From the NCBI RefSeq assembly GCF_014656545.1, contig NZ_BNDS01000020.1, positions 1 to 61,385 of the forward strand: a stretch of 61,385 nucleotides of DNA. The letters are read 5' to 3'. A program made the translations under genes and the position numbers. Positions 1 to 8,194 of this stretch are shown here, piece after piece (the stretch's first letter is position 1; each line of letters starts with the position of its first letter). The notes under the pieces were generated by a model. That model searched no databases and was not told the DNA's origin. It saw nothing but the letters and a program-made list of their open reading frames with translations. The DNA comes from Neobacillus kokaensis. GTDB lineage: Bacteria > Bacillota > Bacilli > Bacillales > Cytobacillaceae.

Positions 1-91
1 GACATATTACCACTGGGCTTAGTACTCATAGATGGTTCATGACAACAACATTCCTTTATATTTCCATGTTTAAGTTCTCATGAACTCACCA

Positions 92-1306
92 TCATGCCGG
101 ACGTTTTACCAGCTTTGGATTCCGGTTCATGGTTACTAGCAAAATGAAACCGCTGATAATGAGCAGCATACTTGTACTGATAAATACCGCCGAGAAACCG
201 AGGTAGCCGGAAACGAAACCGCCGAGCATCGGTCCGATAATATTACCCAGAAACCGCAAACTGTTATTATACCCCAGCACCTCACCCTGCATTGCAATCG
301 GAGCTTCCTGACGGATATAGGCTATCCTTACCGGAATAATACCGCCAATTGCGGCCCCTAGTAAAAATCTGATTAAAACTAATTGCCAAAAACTTGTCAC
401 CGCAGCCCCAGGTAGATAAATAATTCCAGCTGCAAAGAGGAGGATTACCAGAATTTTAATATACCCGTACTTATCTGCGATTTTCCCCCAATTCCGCGAC
501 ATCAGTAAATTACCCAACCCAGCAACTGAAAAAGCAATCCCTGAATAAAAAGCGATATTTGACTTACCATGCAGTTCACTGACGAATAAAGATAGAATCG
601 GCTGGATACTGAAATGGGCAATTTGTACAAGTGCAGATATGAGTAAAACCGTTAACAAGATTGGATTTCTCGTGATATGCATTAAAACCTCTTTACTGGA
701 ATAATGAGATTTTGCCCCAGAACGCACCTCAATGCGAAATTCCTTTGTGGTCATCACCAGCAGGGCTGAAATGAAAATGGCAATTGACGTCCATTTGAAG
801 GTGGTCGAATACCCAAGAGTATCAGCTAATACTCCGCCGAGCATTGGCCCTAACAAAGAACCGGTGATGCTTCCTGTTTGTAAAGTGCCAAGAACCCGCC
901 CCGCAATTTCCTTCGGTGTTTGGGTGGAGATAAATGCTTGCGACATCGGAATGAAGCCTGAGAAAAAGCCCATGAAAAAGCGGAGAAAGAATAACTGCCA
1001 CACGGATTGGGCAAATCCGATTAGAAAAATGGAGAAGGCCATGCCGAGTCCAGAAATAATTAAGATTTTTTTCCTGCCGTAACGGTCGCCGATTTTTCCC
1101 CAGATAGGTGAGAAAATAAAGGCTGATACGAATGTTATAGCAAATGTCAGACCGGACCAATGCTGAACATATGTTACTGAGAAATTTCCGAATGACTCAA
1201 TATACAATGAGATAAACGGAAGGACCATGGTCATGCTGCCGGATACAAAGAAGTTAGCAAACCACATAATCCATAAATTACGCTTCGCCTTTCCCTGTTG
1301 ATTCAC
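92..1306 (-). CDS. MFS drug/metabolite efflux transporter (DHA1-like)
   Basis: This is a 404-residue polytopic membrane protein of the major facilitator superfamily with about 12 hydrophobic segments. The loop after TM2 carries the MFS signature GKIGDRYGRKK (motif A), and a second, degenerate copy (GKIADKYG) follows TM8, as expected from the two-fold repeat. The GPMLGGVLAD stretch in TM5 resembles motif C of drug:H+ antiporters. It is most likely a proton-coupled exporter; the substrate cannot be read from sequence. It is monocistronic on the minus strand, divergent from the threonine/serine exporter genes. Family confidence is high, function generic. Confidence 0.85.
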   Translation of the reverse strand: MNQQGKAKRNLWIMWFANFFVSGSMTMVLPFISLYIESFGNFSVTYVQHWSGLTFAITFVSAFIFSPIWGKIGDRYGRKKILIISGLGMAFSIFLIGFAQSVWQLFFLRFFMGFFSGFIPMSQAFISTQTPKEIAGRVLGTLQTGSITGSLLGPMLGGVLADTLGYSTTFKWTSIAIFISALLVMTTKEFRIEVRSGAKSHYSSKEVLMHITRNPILLTVLLISALVQIAHFSIQPILSLFVSELHGKSNIAFYSGIAFSVAGLGNLLMSRNWGKIADKYGYIKILVILLFAAGIIYLPGAAVTSFWQLVLIRFLLGAAIGGIIPVRIAYIRQEAPIAMQGEVLGYNNSLRFLGNIIGPMLGGFVSGYLGFSAVFISTSMLLIISGFILLVTMNRNPKLVKRPA

Positions 1307-1598
1307 AGAATAACACTTCTTTCTGTTGATTGCTTCGACTTACTAAATATTATAATACCTAAATTTTCAAATTATTCAACCCCGCTGATTGTCCTGATTT
1401 AGATGCAGCAGTCTAAAACAGAAAATACTATGGTCAAAAGCCCAGAGAAAAAACCTTCGAAAGTACATGAGAGGAGCGCTCCTTTTTTTGTCTTTTCAGC
1501 CTTTTCTGATATATGGCTTAAAATGGCAATGAGGATTGATTCAGGAACTTGTTTTGATTTAGACTAAATGAATAATGATAAGGTTATGTGGTGAGAAA

Positions 1599-2360
1599 AT
1601 GGAAGAACAAGTAGTAAAAACAAAAGAGATTATGGAGGTTTGTTTGCTGGCGGGGAAAATCATGCTCCAATCCGGAGGAGAAACGTACCGGGTAGAGGAT
1701 ACGATGACAAGGATGGCAGCTGCTTTTGGTATTGAAAACACGAACTGCTTTGTCACACCGACGGGAATTATTTTTTCAGCTGAAGGGAATGGACCTACCA
1801 GGACCAAATTAATCAGGATCTCTGAACGATCAACCGATTTACAAAAGGTGGCGATGGTTAATAGTATTTCAAGAGGAATTAGCAGTGGTGATATTAATCT
1901 AAAACAGGCAATCGATCAATTAAACGAAATTAACTCCATGAATTTAACGTTTCCGATTTTGGTCCAGGCAGCAGCGGCATCACTGGCAAGCGGCTGTTTC
2001 ATGATTATGTATAATGGCGGCTGGAATGACTTTATTCCTGCATTGATTTCCGGAGGGGCAGGATATTTAAGCTTTGTTTATTTTAACCGTGTTGTCTCGG
2101 TCAAATTTTTCTCCGAATTTCTAGCTGCGTTTGTCATTGGGCTGCTATCGTTCCTATCTGTCCATATGGGTATGGGACAACAATTGGACAAAATTATTAT
2201 AGGCTCTGTCATGCCGTTAGTTCCCGGGCTGTTAGTGACGAATGCAATAAGAGATTTAATGGCAGGGCATTTAGTTGCCGGATTGTCAAAGGGAGCGGAA
2301 GCATTTCTGACAGCCTTTGCGATTGGGGCTGGAATAGCCTTTGTTGTATCATTTTTGTAA
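1599..2360 (+). CDS. Threonine/serine exporter ThrE, N-terminal-type subunit (DUF1212, YjjP-like)
   Basis: The protein has about 253 residues. A soluble N-terminal half includes SGGETYRVEDTM, typical of the ThrE/DUF1212 domain, and is followed by about five hydrophobic segments (GCFMIMY, FIPALISGG, FLAAFVIGLLS). The ATG at 1599 was chosen because GGTGAG lies just before it; an in-frame ATG at 1575 lacks a Shine-Dalgarno. It is followed after 16 bp by the partner DUF3815 gene. Corynebacterium ThrE fuses both halves, whereas many Firmicutes and E. coli (YjjP/YjjB) split them as here. The inferred role is export of threonine, serine or related small amino or dicarboxylic acids. Confidence 0.85.
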   Translation: MEEQVVKTKEIMEVCLLAGKIMLQSGGETYRVEDTMTRMAAAFGIENTNCFVTPTGIIFSAEGNGPTRTKLIRISERSTDLQKVAMVNSISRGISSGDINLKQAIDQLNEINSMNLTFPILVQAAAASLASGCFMIMYNGGWNDFIPALISGGAGYLSFVYFNRVVSVKFFSEFLAAFVIGLLSFLSVHMGMGQQLDKIIIGSVMPLVPGLLVTNAIRDLMAGHLVAGLSKGAEAFLTAFAIGAGIAFVVSFL

Positions 2361-2376
2361 GGGAGGGGAAATTAAA

Positions 2377-2823
2377 GTGGATTTATTCATACAATTATTC
2401 ACCAGCTTTATTGCAACCAGTGCCTTTGGAGTTATTTTTAATGCTCCGAAAAATACGTTAATCAAATGCGGGTTGATCGGTATGGGCGGCTGGATGATTT
2501 ATTATATTCTGAACAGTTATTCAGAAAATGCAGTTCTGGCCACGTTAGCAGCAACGATTTTTATCGCAGTTTTAAGTCAGCAATTAGCAAAGTTTTATAA
2601 AACTCCAGTTATTATTTTTAGCGTTGCCGGAATTATTCCATTAGTTCCCGGCGGACTCGCTTATGATTCGATGCGAAATTTTGTTGAGAACGATTATAAT
2701 TCAGCATTAGGATTGGCAGCAAAAGTCTTTATGCTGGCAGGGACCATTGCTTTTGGACTTGTCTTTTCAGAGGTAATTAACCAAGTTATACGGAAAATCG
2801 GTAAAAGCGAAGTTAGGAATTAA
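2377..2823 (+). CDS. Threonine/serine exporter, C-terminal-type subunit (DUF3815, YjjB-like)
   Basis: This membrane protein of about 148 residues has four to five TM segments. The conserved IIPLVPGGLAYDSMRN segment parallels MPLVPGLLVTNAIRD in the preceding protein, consistent with the internal homology of the ThrE family. The GTG at 2377 is preferred because GGGAGGGG lies about 6 nt upstream; an upstream in-frame codon at 2341 would overlap the preceding gene and lacks such a site. It forms a two-gene operon with the DUF1212 subunit, and the two probably assemble into one exporter. Confidence 0.83.
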   Translation: MDLFIQLFTSFIATSAFGVIFNAPKNTLIKCGLIGMGGWMIYYILNSYSENAVLATLAATIFIAVLSQQLAKFYKTPVIIFSVAGIIPLVPGGLAYDSMRNFVENDYNSALGLAAKVFMLAGTIAFGLVFSEVINQVIRKIGKSEVRN

Positions 2824-2938
2824 GCTTTCTAGTTCTATTGTTTGAAAATTAACTCTTTATTACCTTAGAAACTTTTGATATGGTAGTAATGAAATACTAT
2901 AGGTTTACCATGATTTTGACAAGGAATGAAACGATGGT

Positions 2939-3685
2939 ATGAAGAAATGGTTAATGTTCGTTATAATTCTAGCCATATCAATTTTTGGAGCTAAGACAAT
3001 TTTAGCTGTGAAGGCAAATCAAGCTGCGCCAGTAACAGTAAAAGAAGCACCGCCGCTTAAGTCTCGTCAATTTGCGCTTCAAAAAGACGGCCCGATATTG
3101 CCCAAAAACAAACTGTTGGATGTCCCGTTCATCAATCAGATGGACCATCCAATGCTTTATAATGGCTGTGAAGTTACAAGCCTTGCGATGATTTTGAATT
3201 ACCATGGTGTGAAAGTTTCGAAGAACGAGCTGGCAGCAAAAATTAAAACGGTTCCGTTATCCTATTCAAATGGATTAAAAGGAAATCCGAATGCCGGGTT
3301 TGTAGGGAATATGGCAAAAGGGCCAGGACTAGGGGTTTACAATGGCCCGATATATGATCTTGCTAAAAAATATGCAGGGGATAAAGCTGTCAATTTAACA
3401 AACAGCCCGTTTACCGATTTGTTAAAAAAGGTCAGTCAAGGACTTCCAGTCTGGATTATTACAACTTCCCGCTTTGCACCGGTTTCAGTGTTTGAAACTT
3501 GGAATACTCCCCAAGGGAAAATTGAAATTACCTTTAGTGAGCACAGCGTCGCCATAACTGGATATGATGACAAGTATATTTATGTAAATGATCCATACGG
3601 GGTGAAAAATCGAAAGTGCGACCGAGAAAGTTTCATTAAAGCGTGGGAGCAAATGGGCAGTCAGGCAGTTGTCATCGAAAAATAA
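2939..3685 (+). CDS. Secreted C39-family papain-like cysteine peptidase
   Basis: The protein has 248 residues with an N-terminal signal segment (MKKWLMFVIILAISIFGAK), so it is probably exported. The Peptidase_C39_2-type core contains the catalytic-Cys motif NGCEVTSLAMIL near residue 78, the His motif SEHSVAITGYDD near residue 201 and the downstream YVNDPYG segment with the third-site Asp. The family is common in Bacillus as secreted cell-wall-associated proteins of unknown substrate. The gene is single and ends at a clear terminator. The next gene downstream is a kinase 600 bp away, so no functional link is implied. Confidence 0.8.
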   Translation: MKKWLMFVIILAISIFGAKTILAVKANQAAPVTVKEAPPLKSRQFALQKDGPILPKNKLLDVPFINQMDHPMLYNGCEVTSLAMILNYHGVKVSKNELAAKIKTVPLSYSNGLKGNPNAGFVGNMAKGPGLGVYNGPIYDLAKKYAGDKAVNLTNSPFTDLLKKVSQGLPVWIITTSRFAPVSVFETWNTPQGKIEITFSEHSVAITGYDDKYIYVNDPYGVKNRKCDRESFIKAWEQMGSQAVVIEK

Positions 3686-3702
3686 AATGGTATAGAATTG
3701 GA

Positions 3703-3740
3703 CGAAGGCAGAGGAAATTTCCCCTGCCTTCGATTTTGCT
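3703..3740 (+). terminator. Intrinsic terminator after the C39 peptidase gene
   Basis: An inverted repeat with arms CGAAGGCAG and CTGCCTTCG around GGAAATTTCC is followed by ATTTTGCTTTATTTT. It lies 18 bp past the stop codon. Confidence 0.85.
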
Positions 3741-4312
3741 TTATTTTATATATTATAACTATATTTGTAACTTGAATACTGCAAGTTTTATTTGTTTGCT
3801 TTCATAATGTAAAAATAACGTTTATATACATTTGCCGCGGTACATTTTTCCACTGTAGGTTTTATAACCTAAACGATATAAGCCCTACCTCTCTTACATC
3901 CTTACGGCTCCGAAGCCGTTCCAGTGTGAATAAGTCTTTCCGATAAAACATTCGTGGAAAGCCAGATAATATTCCTACATTGTCTTCTGATTTGATCCAA
4001 GTTACTTGAAAGTAAAGCACAATTTTATATTATAAAGGTAAATTTAGTGTTTGTCAATGACAGGAAAAGGATTTGGAAAATTACATTTGTAAGCAGGATT
4101 ATCTTTGGGCTTCATAATTAGTAGCCCAAACTAATCTAATTATACAAGAAATAAAAAAGGGGACATTAAATAAGCGTGCCAATAAATTTTTCCCAAGTAC
4201 ATTTTTTGTCGAAAAACATCGATTTTCTAATAGAAAATGGTAAAATAGTACGAGAAAGATTGTGAATGTTGTCGTAATTTTTGAAAGATTACATAAATTA
4301 AGGAGTTTTAAG
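3741..4312. other. Gene-poor intergenic region
   Basis: About 570 bp without a convincing gene. It holds the structured element at 3851-3961 described separately. The last 60 bp form the upstream region of the kinase gene, with an inverted repeat ATTTTC-TAATA-GAAAAT near 4223-4239 and a -10-like TAAAAT near 4242. The minus strand contains a short open frame through the structured element (ending near 3870), but it has no good ribosome binding site and is not called. Confidence 0.6.
3851..3961. other. Compact multi-hairpin element, possible structured RNA or mobile-element relic
   Basis: Four sets of complementary arms lie within 110 bp. CACTG (3851-3855) pairs with CAGTG (3922-3926). Nested inside are TAGGTT/AACCTA (3856-3871, loop TTAT) and ACGGCT/AGCCGT (3904-3919, 4-nt loop). 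An adjacent CTTTCC/GGAAAG pair sits at 3936-3961. The result is a closed multibranch fold plus one flanking hairpin. On the minus strand it resembles the GC-hairpin-rich right ends and guide RNAs of IS200/IS605 elements, but no tnpA or tnpB remains nearby. The strand and identity are unknown. Confidence 0.4.
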
Positions 4313-5554
4313 ATGAATGAAGGTCGCCATAGCCCTAAGTTAATATATGAAGAGAAAAAAGCGATAAAACTTTTTTTGGGGTTATTCTATATATTTTTTA
4401 TAACATATAGTGTTTTTTGGTCCTTAATTATACCTAAATACACTACTTATGGGAACGCTGATTATTTTAATGAAGGCCTAGGTGTTTGGTTGTATATTTC
4501 TATTATGGCCATGTTACCCATCTCATTGTATTTTCTTAAAAAGGAAAGTCCTTATATTATTAAATATTTTATTTTATTTAGTTATATAATAATTGATCTT
4601 ACAGATTTACTTTTAAGATATTATGGTACGACAAAGCCGTTTGCATCAGGAAATATTGTTGAATTGTTATTTGTTTTTTTTGCCCCTATATTTGTAAATA
4701 AAAAATATTTTTGGGCTGTCTCAATAGGAATGATTGGAAAATACTGCTTTATTGGAGTAGTTTTGAAAGAGATGGATGTTTTAAATCCAATTGCAGTAAT
4801 AGCAATATTAATAGCGATTTCGTATATATTACTAATCCGTTTTTTTTCTTATATTCAGTCGTTAAATATTGTTCATGAAGAGCTTCGCCAAAAGGAAAAA
4901 TTAGTGATAATCGGCCAAATGGCGGCGACAATTGGACACGAGATCCGTAACCCATTGGCATCTCTTAAAGGCTTTGCTCAGTTGCAGCATGAGCAATTTC
5001 CGAACCAGAATGCTTATTATCCGATAATGATTCAGGAAATAGATCGGATAGATGTTATTGTTAATGATTTGATGTATATTGGAAAACCAAAAGCTATCTG
5101 GATAGAGCAAATAAATATAAAAGGAATAATCGAATATACTATTTCAATCATGTCGCAGCAGGCGGATGCACAAAATATTATAATTGAATCAAGTTATGCC
5201 GAACATCTACCGCTGGTTGAGTGTGATGAAAAACAGCTAAAACAGGTGTTTATCAATTTAATAAAAAATGCTATTGAGGCAACCACGAATGGTGGAACAA
5301 TAAAAATTAATGTACAGCTTTTAGAAGAGGGAAAAATCAACATATCAATTTCTGATGAAGGCTGTGGCATCAAAAGTGAAGATATTCCGAATCTAACGAC
5401 TCCCTTTTATACTACTAAAAAAAGTGGTACAGGATTAGGATTAGTAGTAATAAACCAAATTATTAAGGAACATAACGGTGCAATAAAAATAGACAGTGAT
5501 TTGGGAATAGGAACAAAAGTAACTGTAACATTACCAATTAGGCAAAAACTATAG
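4313..5554 (+). CDS. Membrane sensor histidine kinase
   Basis: The protein has 413 residues. The N-terminal ~190 residues form a membrane sensor region with about six TM segments. The HisKA H-box is HEIRNPLASLKGF (His at residue ~209), followed by the N-box NLIKNAIEA, G1 DEGCGI and G2 GTGLGLVV of the ATPase domain. The catalytic half resembles sporulation-type kinases (KinB-like). The ATG at 4313 is preferred because AAGGAG lies 8 nt upstream; a GTG at 4262 is also in frame. No response regulator is adjacent, so it is an orphan kinase. Its sensor domain is a paralogue of that in the next gene: SGNIVELLFVFF and NKKYFWAVSIG match SGNVVEVFLIL and NKRYFWLVSIG. Its ligand is unknown. Confidence 0.88.
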   Translation: MNEGRHSPKLIYEEKKAIKLFLGLFYIFFITYSVFWSLIIPKYTTYGNADYFNEGLGVWLYISIMAMLPISLYFLKKESPYIIKYFILFSYIIIDLTDLLLRYYGTTKPFASGNIVELLFVFFAPIFVNKKYFWAVSIGMIGKYCFIGVVLKEMDVLNPIAVIAILIAISYILLIRFFSYIQSLNIVHEELRQKEKLVIIGQMAATIGHEIRNPLASLKGFAQLQHEQFPNQNAYYPIMIQEIDRIDVIVNDLMYIGKPKAIWIEQINIKGIIEYTISIMSQQADAQNIIIESSYAEHLPLVECDEKQLKQVFINLIKNAIEATTNGGTIKINVQLLEEGKINISISDEGCGIKSEDIPNLTTPFYTTKKSGTGLGLVVINQIIKEHNGAIKIDSDLGIGTKVTVTLPIRQKL

Positions 5555-5623
5555 TTCTATAAATATACAAAAATCGTCAAAATAAATTATTTCTTGGGAT
5601 TTCCTTATGAGATATAATGAAGA

Positions 5624-5656
5624 GGAATGATGAAATTTGATAAATTTTGTAATTCC
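5624..5656 (+). other. Inverted repeat in the leader of the HD-GYP gene
   Basis: GGAAT and AAATT arms face AATTT and ATTCC arms in the leader, between a -10-like TATAAT (near 5614) and the Shine-Dalgarno. It could be an operator or a leader hairpin; nothing more can be said. Confidence 0.35.
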
Positions 5657-5696
5657 GATGATTTTAGTGATGTGATGAACACGCTTGGAGGTTTCT

Positions 5697-6833
5697 ATGA
5701 TACCACATGAAGAGAAACGCACTATAAAATGGTTTCTAATATTCTTTTATATTATAATGTTTGGTTATGACTTTTTTTATTACTATCTTGTACCTATTTA
5801 TATCTCTCACAAGGAGCAAAGTTTACCTAGTGATATCTGGAATATTAACTATATAGTTTTGATTCTATTGATTCCTGTCATATATTTCTTAAATAAGGGA
5901 AATAAACAATCTTATATTAAATATGTTTTTTTTATATGTTATTTGTTGACAGTCTTTATTGTTGATTTAATAAGCTTCAATGGAAGAGGAGAGTCATATT
6001 CTAGTGGAAATGTGGTAGAGGTGTTTCTGATTTTAACAGTACCGCTATTTCTAAATAAAAGATATTTTTGGTTAGTTAGTATAGGTGTCGTAGTAAAATA
6101 CATTTTAACAGCTATTATATTAAAAGCGTTCTTTTTGGTAATGCCAATTATATTATTTATAATTTTATCCATAGTGGCATTCTTTTTATTATTAAGATTT
6201 CAGAATTATGTCAAGGCAATTAGTACTTCATATGATAATCAATTACAAGGAATTGTAAAAGCAGTTATAGCAACCCTTGAATTAAAAGATCCGTACACAA
6301 GAGGTCATAGTGAGAGAGTGGCCGGTTATGCTTTACAATTAGTTCAACAATTAGAAAAATTTTCAAAGAATGAGCAAAAATCATTTTATTATGCTTGTCT
6401 GCTACACGATATTGGGAAAGTCCATATCCCTGATAAAATATTAATGAAACCTGGCAGATTGACAAAGGAAGAATTTGAAATTATTAAAACTCATCCTAGT
6501 GTGGGTGCAGAAGCAGTTAAAAATGTCGAAGGAATAAACGAATGTATTTGTGTAATCAGGTCACATCATGAAAGATGGGACGGCAAAGGTTATCCTGATC
6601 AGTTATTGGGGGAGCAAATCCCACTCCTTGCTAGAGTGACGTCCATAGCAGATGCCTTTGATGCAATGACCTCATCTCGTTCATATCGTGAAGCATTACC
6701 AATAGAGGAAGCTTATAAGCGAATCATTGATGGAAAGGGATCCCAATTTGATCCCATTTTGGTGGAAGAATTTAAGAAGGTATTCCCTTCTTGGGCTGAA
6801 TTTCACAAGAATTATTCTTGGAATAAACACTAG
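5697..6833 (+). CDS. Membrane-anchored HD-GYP domain phosphodiesterase
   Basis: The protein has 378 residues. Six or so TM segments fill residues 1-170 and are followed by an HD-GYP domain. That domain has the metal ligands LLHDIGK, the conserved IKTHP and SHHERWDGKGYP (the GYP motif), and the IADAFDAMTS segment. HD-GYP proteins hydrolyse cyclic di-GMP (some act on cGAMP), and all key residues are present, so activity is likely. The ATG at 5697 follows GGAGG by 5 nt. The sensor half is homologous to that of the preceding kinase, which implies the two read the same or related signals with different outputs. The stop codon overlaps the ribosome binding site of the small peptide gene at 6845, so it probably shares a transcript with the peptide and the M50 protease. 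Confidence 0.88.
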   Translation: MIPHEEKRTIKWFLIFFYIIMFGYDFFYYYLVPIYISHKEQSLPSDIWNINYIVLILLIPVIYFLNKGNKQSYIKYVFFICYLLTVFIVDLISFNGRGESYSSGNVVEVFLILTVPLFLNKRYFWLVSIGVVVKYILTAIILKAFFLVMPIILFIILSIVAFFLLLRFQNYVKAISTSYDNQLQGIVKAVIATLELKDPYTRGHSERVAGYALQLVQQLEKFSKNEQKSFYYACLLHDIGKVHIPDKILMKPGRLTKEEFEIIKTHPSVGAEAVKNVEGINECICVIRSHHERWDGKGYPDQLLGEQIPLLARVTSIADAFDAMTSSRSYREALPIEEAYKRIIDGKGSQFDPILVEEFKKVFPSWAEFHKNYSWNKH

Positions 6834-6844
6834 GAGGTGGAGTT

Positions 6845-6916
6845 ATGAAAATCCGCAAGCTTAAGAAAATTAAAACAACGTGTTGGTGGTGTGCCTTTAT
6901 TGGAATTAAGCCATAA
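6845..6916 (+). CDS. Candidate RiPP or signal-peptide precursor, 23 aa, with CWWC motif
   Basis: A 23-residue reading frame begins MKIRKLKKIK, a strongly basic leader-like half with six Lys/Arg in the first ten residues. It continues TTCWWCAFIGIKP, a hydrophobic core with two cysteines flanking two tryptophans. The Shine-Dalgarno AGGAGGTGG (6832-6840) lies 4 nt before the ATG and begins inside the stop codon of the HD-GYP gene. A 12-bp hairpin with a GAAA loop follows the stop, and then comes a PqqD-like/M50 protease gene. That order (precursor, attenuating hairpin, maturation protein) is typical of ribosomally made, modified peptides. The start, RBS and context are seen; precursor function is inferred. 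The peptide was not recognised as any named family. Confidence 0.6.
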   Translation: MKIRKLKKIKTTCWWCAFIGIKP

Positions 6917-6921
6917 GATAT

Positions 6922-6949
6922 AAGGGTGTTAGCGAAAGCTAGCATCCTT
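6922..6949 (+). terminator. Attenuating hairpin between peptide gene and M50 gene
   Basis: Arms AAGGGTGTTAGC (6922-6933) and GCTAGCATCCTT (6938-6949) pair over 12 bp with two G-U pairs and a GAAA tetraloop. It is followed by an A/T-rich stretch without a perfect T run. It could cause partial termination or protect the peptide transcript, giving more peptide than protease mRNA. The next gene has its own ribosome binding site downstream. Confidence 0.65.
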
Positions 6950-6983
6950 ATTCTATAATTATTTGATTATAGGGGGCCTAAGG

Positions 6984-8168
6984 ATGCAGCTTCTTAATTC
7001 AAGTTTTTCTTTAATTCCTCTCGAAATCCGCAAAGATAAAAAACACTATATCGTTGAAGATAAAACCTCAGGTGAGTTTTACGAAATGCCTGAAGTTTGT
7101 GTAATTGCAATTGAGCTAATGAGTAAAGGTATAACTTTAGGTGAAATTGAAAACCAGATAAAAGGAAAATATCCTCTCGAAGAAGTAGATATGCTTGATT
7201 TTGCAGAGCAGCTTCTAGAATTACAGCTGGTTGCAGAAATTGATGGTGTAAAGGTTGAAATTTGTAAAAAGGAAAATCAAAGCCTTGGCTATTTATGGAT
7301 CTCCCCTCAATTTGGTAAATTCTTTTTTAATAAAACCGCTTTATTGATTTACATTATTTTGTTTTTTGTAAACGTTTCTTTTTTTGTTACTAATCCTTCA
7401 TTATTCCCAAATTTTAAAGATCTATTTATCTTTGACTATATGTTTTTAAATATTCCAATATGGATGTTCTTATCATTTGTATTAGTATTAGTTCATGAAT
7501 TCGGTCATGTGCTGGCGATGCGTGCCTATAATCTGCCGACTCGATTGGAGATTGGCCACCGGTTGTTCTTCGTGGTGTTAGAAACCGATATGAGCCTAGT
7601 TTGGAAGCTGCCTTCAAAGAATAGAAATGTCTTATATTTAGCAGGACTTTGTTTTGATACTGTGATTCTTTTTATCGCACTTACCTGCCTGTTTTTATTT
7701 TCAAACGCTTCGGGCATTTACTTAAGCATCCTGCATGTAATTGTCTTAGATACATTCATTCGTATGGTCTACCAGTGCTGTATTTATATGAAAACAGACT
7801 TGTATTACCTTTTCGAAAACGTCTCCGGATCCTACAATTTAATGGAAAATGCCCAGCAGCAAATAAACAGTTTTGTACCATTTGTAAAATCCGCTGCTCA
7901 AGAAGAAGTCATTTTTGCTGAAGAGAAAAGAACCGTTCTTCTCTATACCATTTTTTATTTTATTGGTATCGGATTTACACTGTATTTATTTGTTTGTTAT
8001 TATATTCCTCAATTGTTATTTGCTTTGAAAAAGATAATGCCGGGGTTTTTCCAAGGGACAGCGACCCTTCCTTTTTGGGATGCGGTCATTTTCACCCTGC
8101 AATTACTTATTGGATTGTTGCTACTGCTTTATTCGTGGCGAAAAAAATACCTTCAAATGCAAATGTGA
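6984..8168 (+). CDS. PqqD-like domain fused to M50 membrane metalloprotease (peptide maturation candidate)
   Basis: The protein has 394 residues. Residues 1-90 look like a PqqD/RiPP-recognition domain (HYIVEDKTSGEFYEMPEVCV, then GEIENQIKGKYPLEEVDMLD). The rest is a polytopic membrane protease with the zinc motif HEFGH at 171-175 and a candidate third ligand in LAGLCFDTVILF. This architecture matches peptide zinc metalloproteases such as YydH of epipeptide clusters. The ATG at 6984 follows AGGGGG by 7 nt; an upstream TTG at 6963 is less likely. It sits directly behind the 23-aa peptide gene, so the inferred job is to bind the leader of that peptide and cut it at or in the membrane. No radical-SAM, ABC exporter or cyclodehydratase gene lies next to it. 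Confidence 0.75.
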   Translation: MQLLNSSFSLIPLEIRKDKKHYIVEDKTSGEFYEMPEVCVIAIELMSKGITLGEIENQIKGKYPLEEVDMLDFAEQLLELQLVAEIDGVKVEICKKENQSLGYLWISPQFGKFFFNKTALLIYIILFFVNVSFFVTNPSLFPNFKDLFIFDYMFLNIPIWMFLSFVLVLVHEFGHVLAMRAYNLPTRLEIGHRLFFVVLETDMSLVWKLPSKNRNVLYLAGLCFDTVILFIALTCLFLFSNASGIYLSILHVIVLDTFIRMVYQCCIYMKTDLYYLFENVSGSYNLMENAQQQINSFVPFVKSAAQEEVIFAEEKRTVLLYTIFYFIGIGFTLYLFVCYYIPQLLFALKKIMPGFFQGTATLPFWDAVIFTLQLLIGLLLLLYSWRKKYLQMQM

Positions 8169-8194
8169 CAGACTTTTGTCAAAAATAAAATTTA

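Noticed and set aside
1470..1488. AGGAGCGCTCCT followed by a T run as a terminator
   Set aside because: The palindrome leaves only a 4-bp stem with a GCGC loop and follows no gene on the plus strand.
3862..4025. Minus-strand frame of about 55 codons through the structured element
   Set aside because: No Shine-Dalgarno; the stretch is better explained by the nested inverted repeats.
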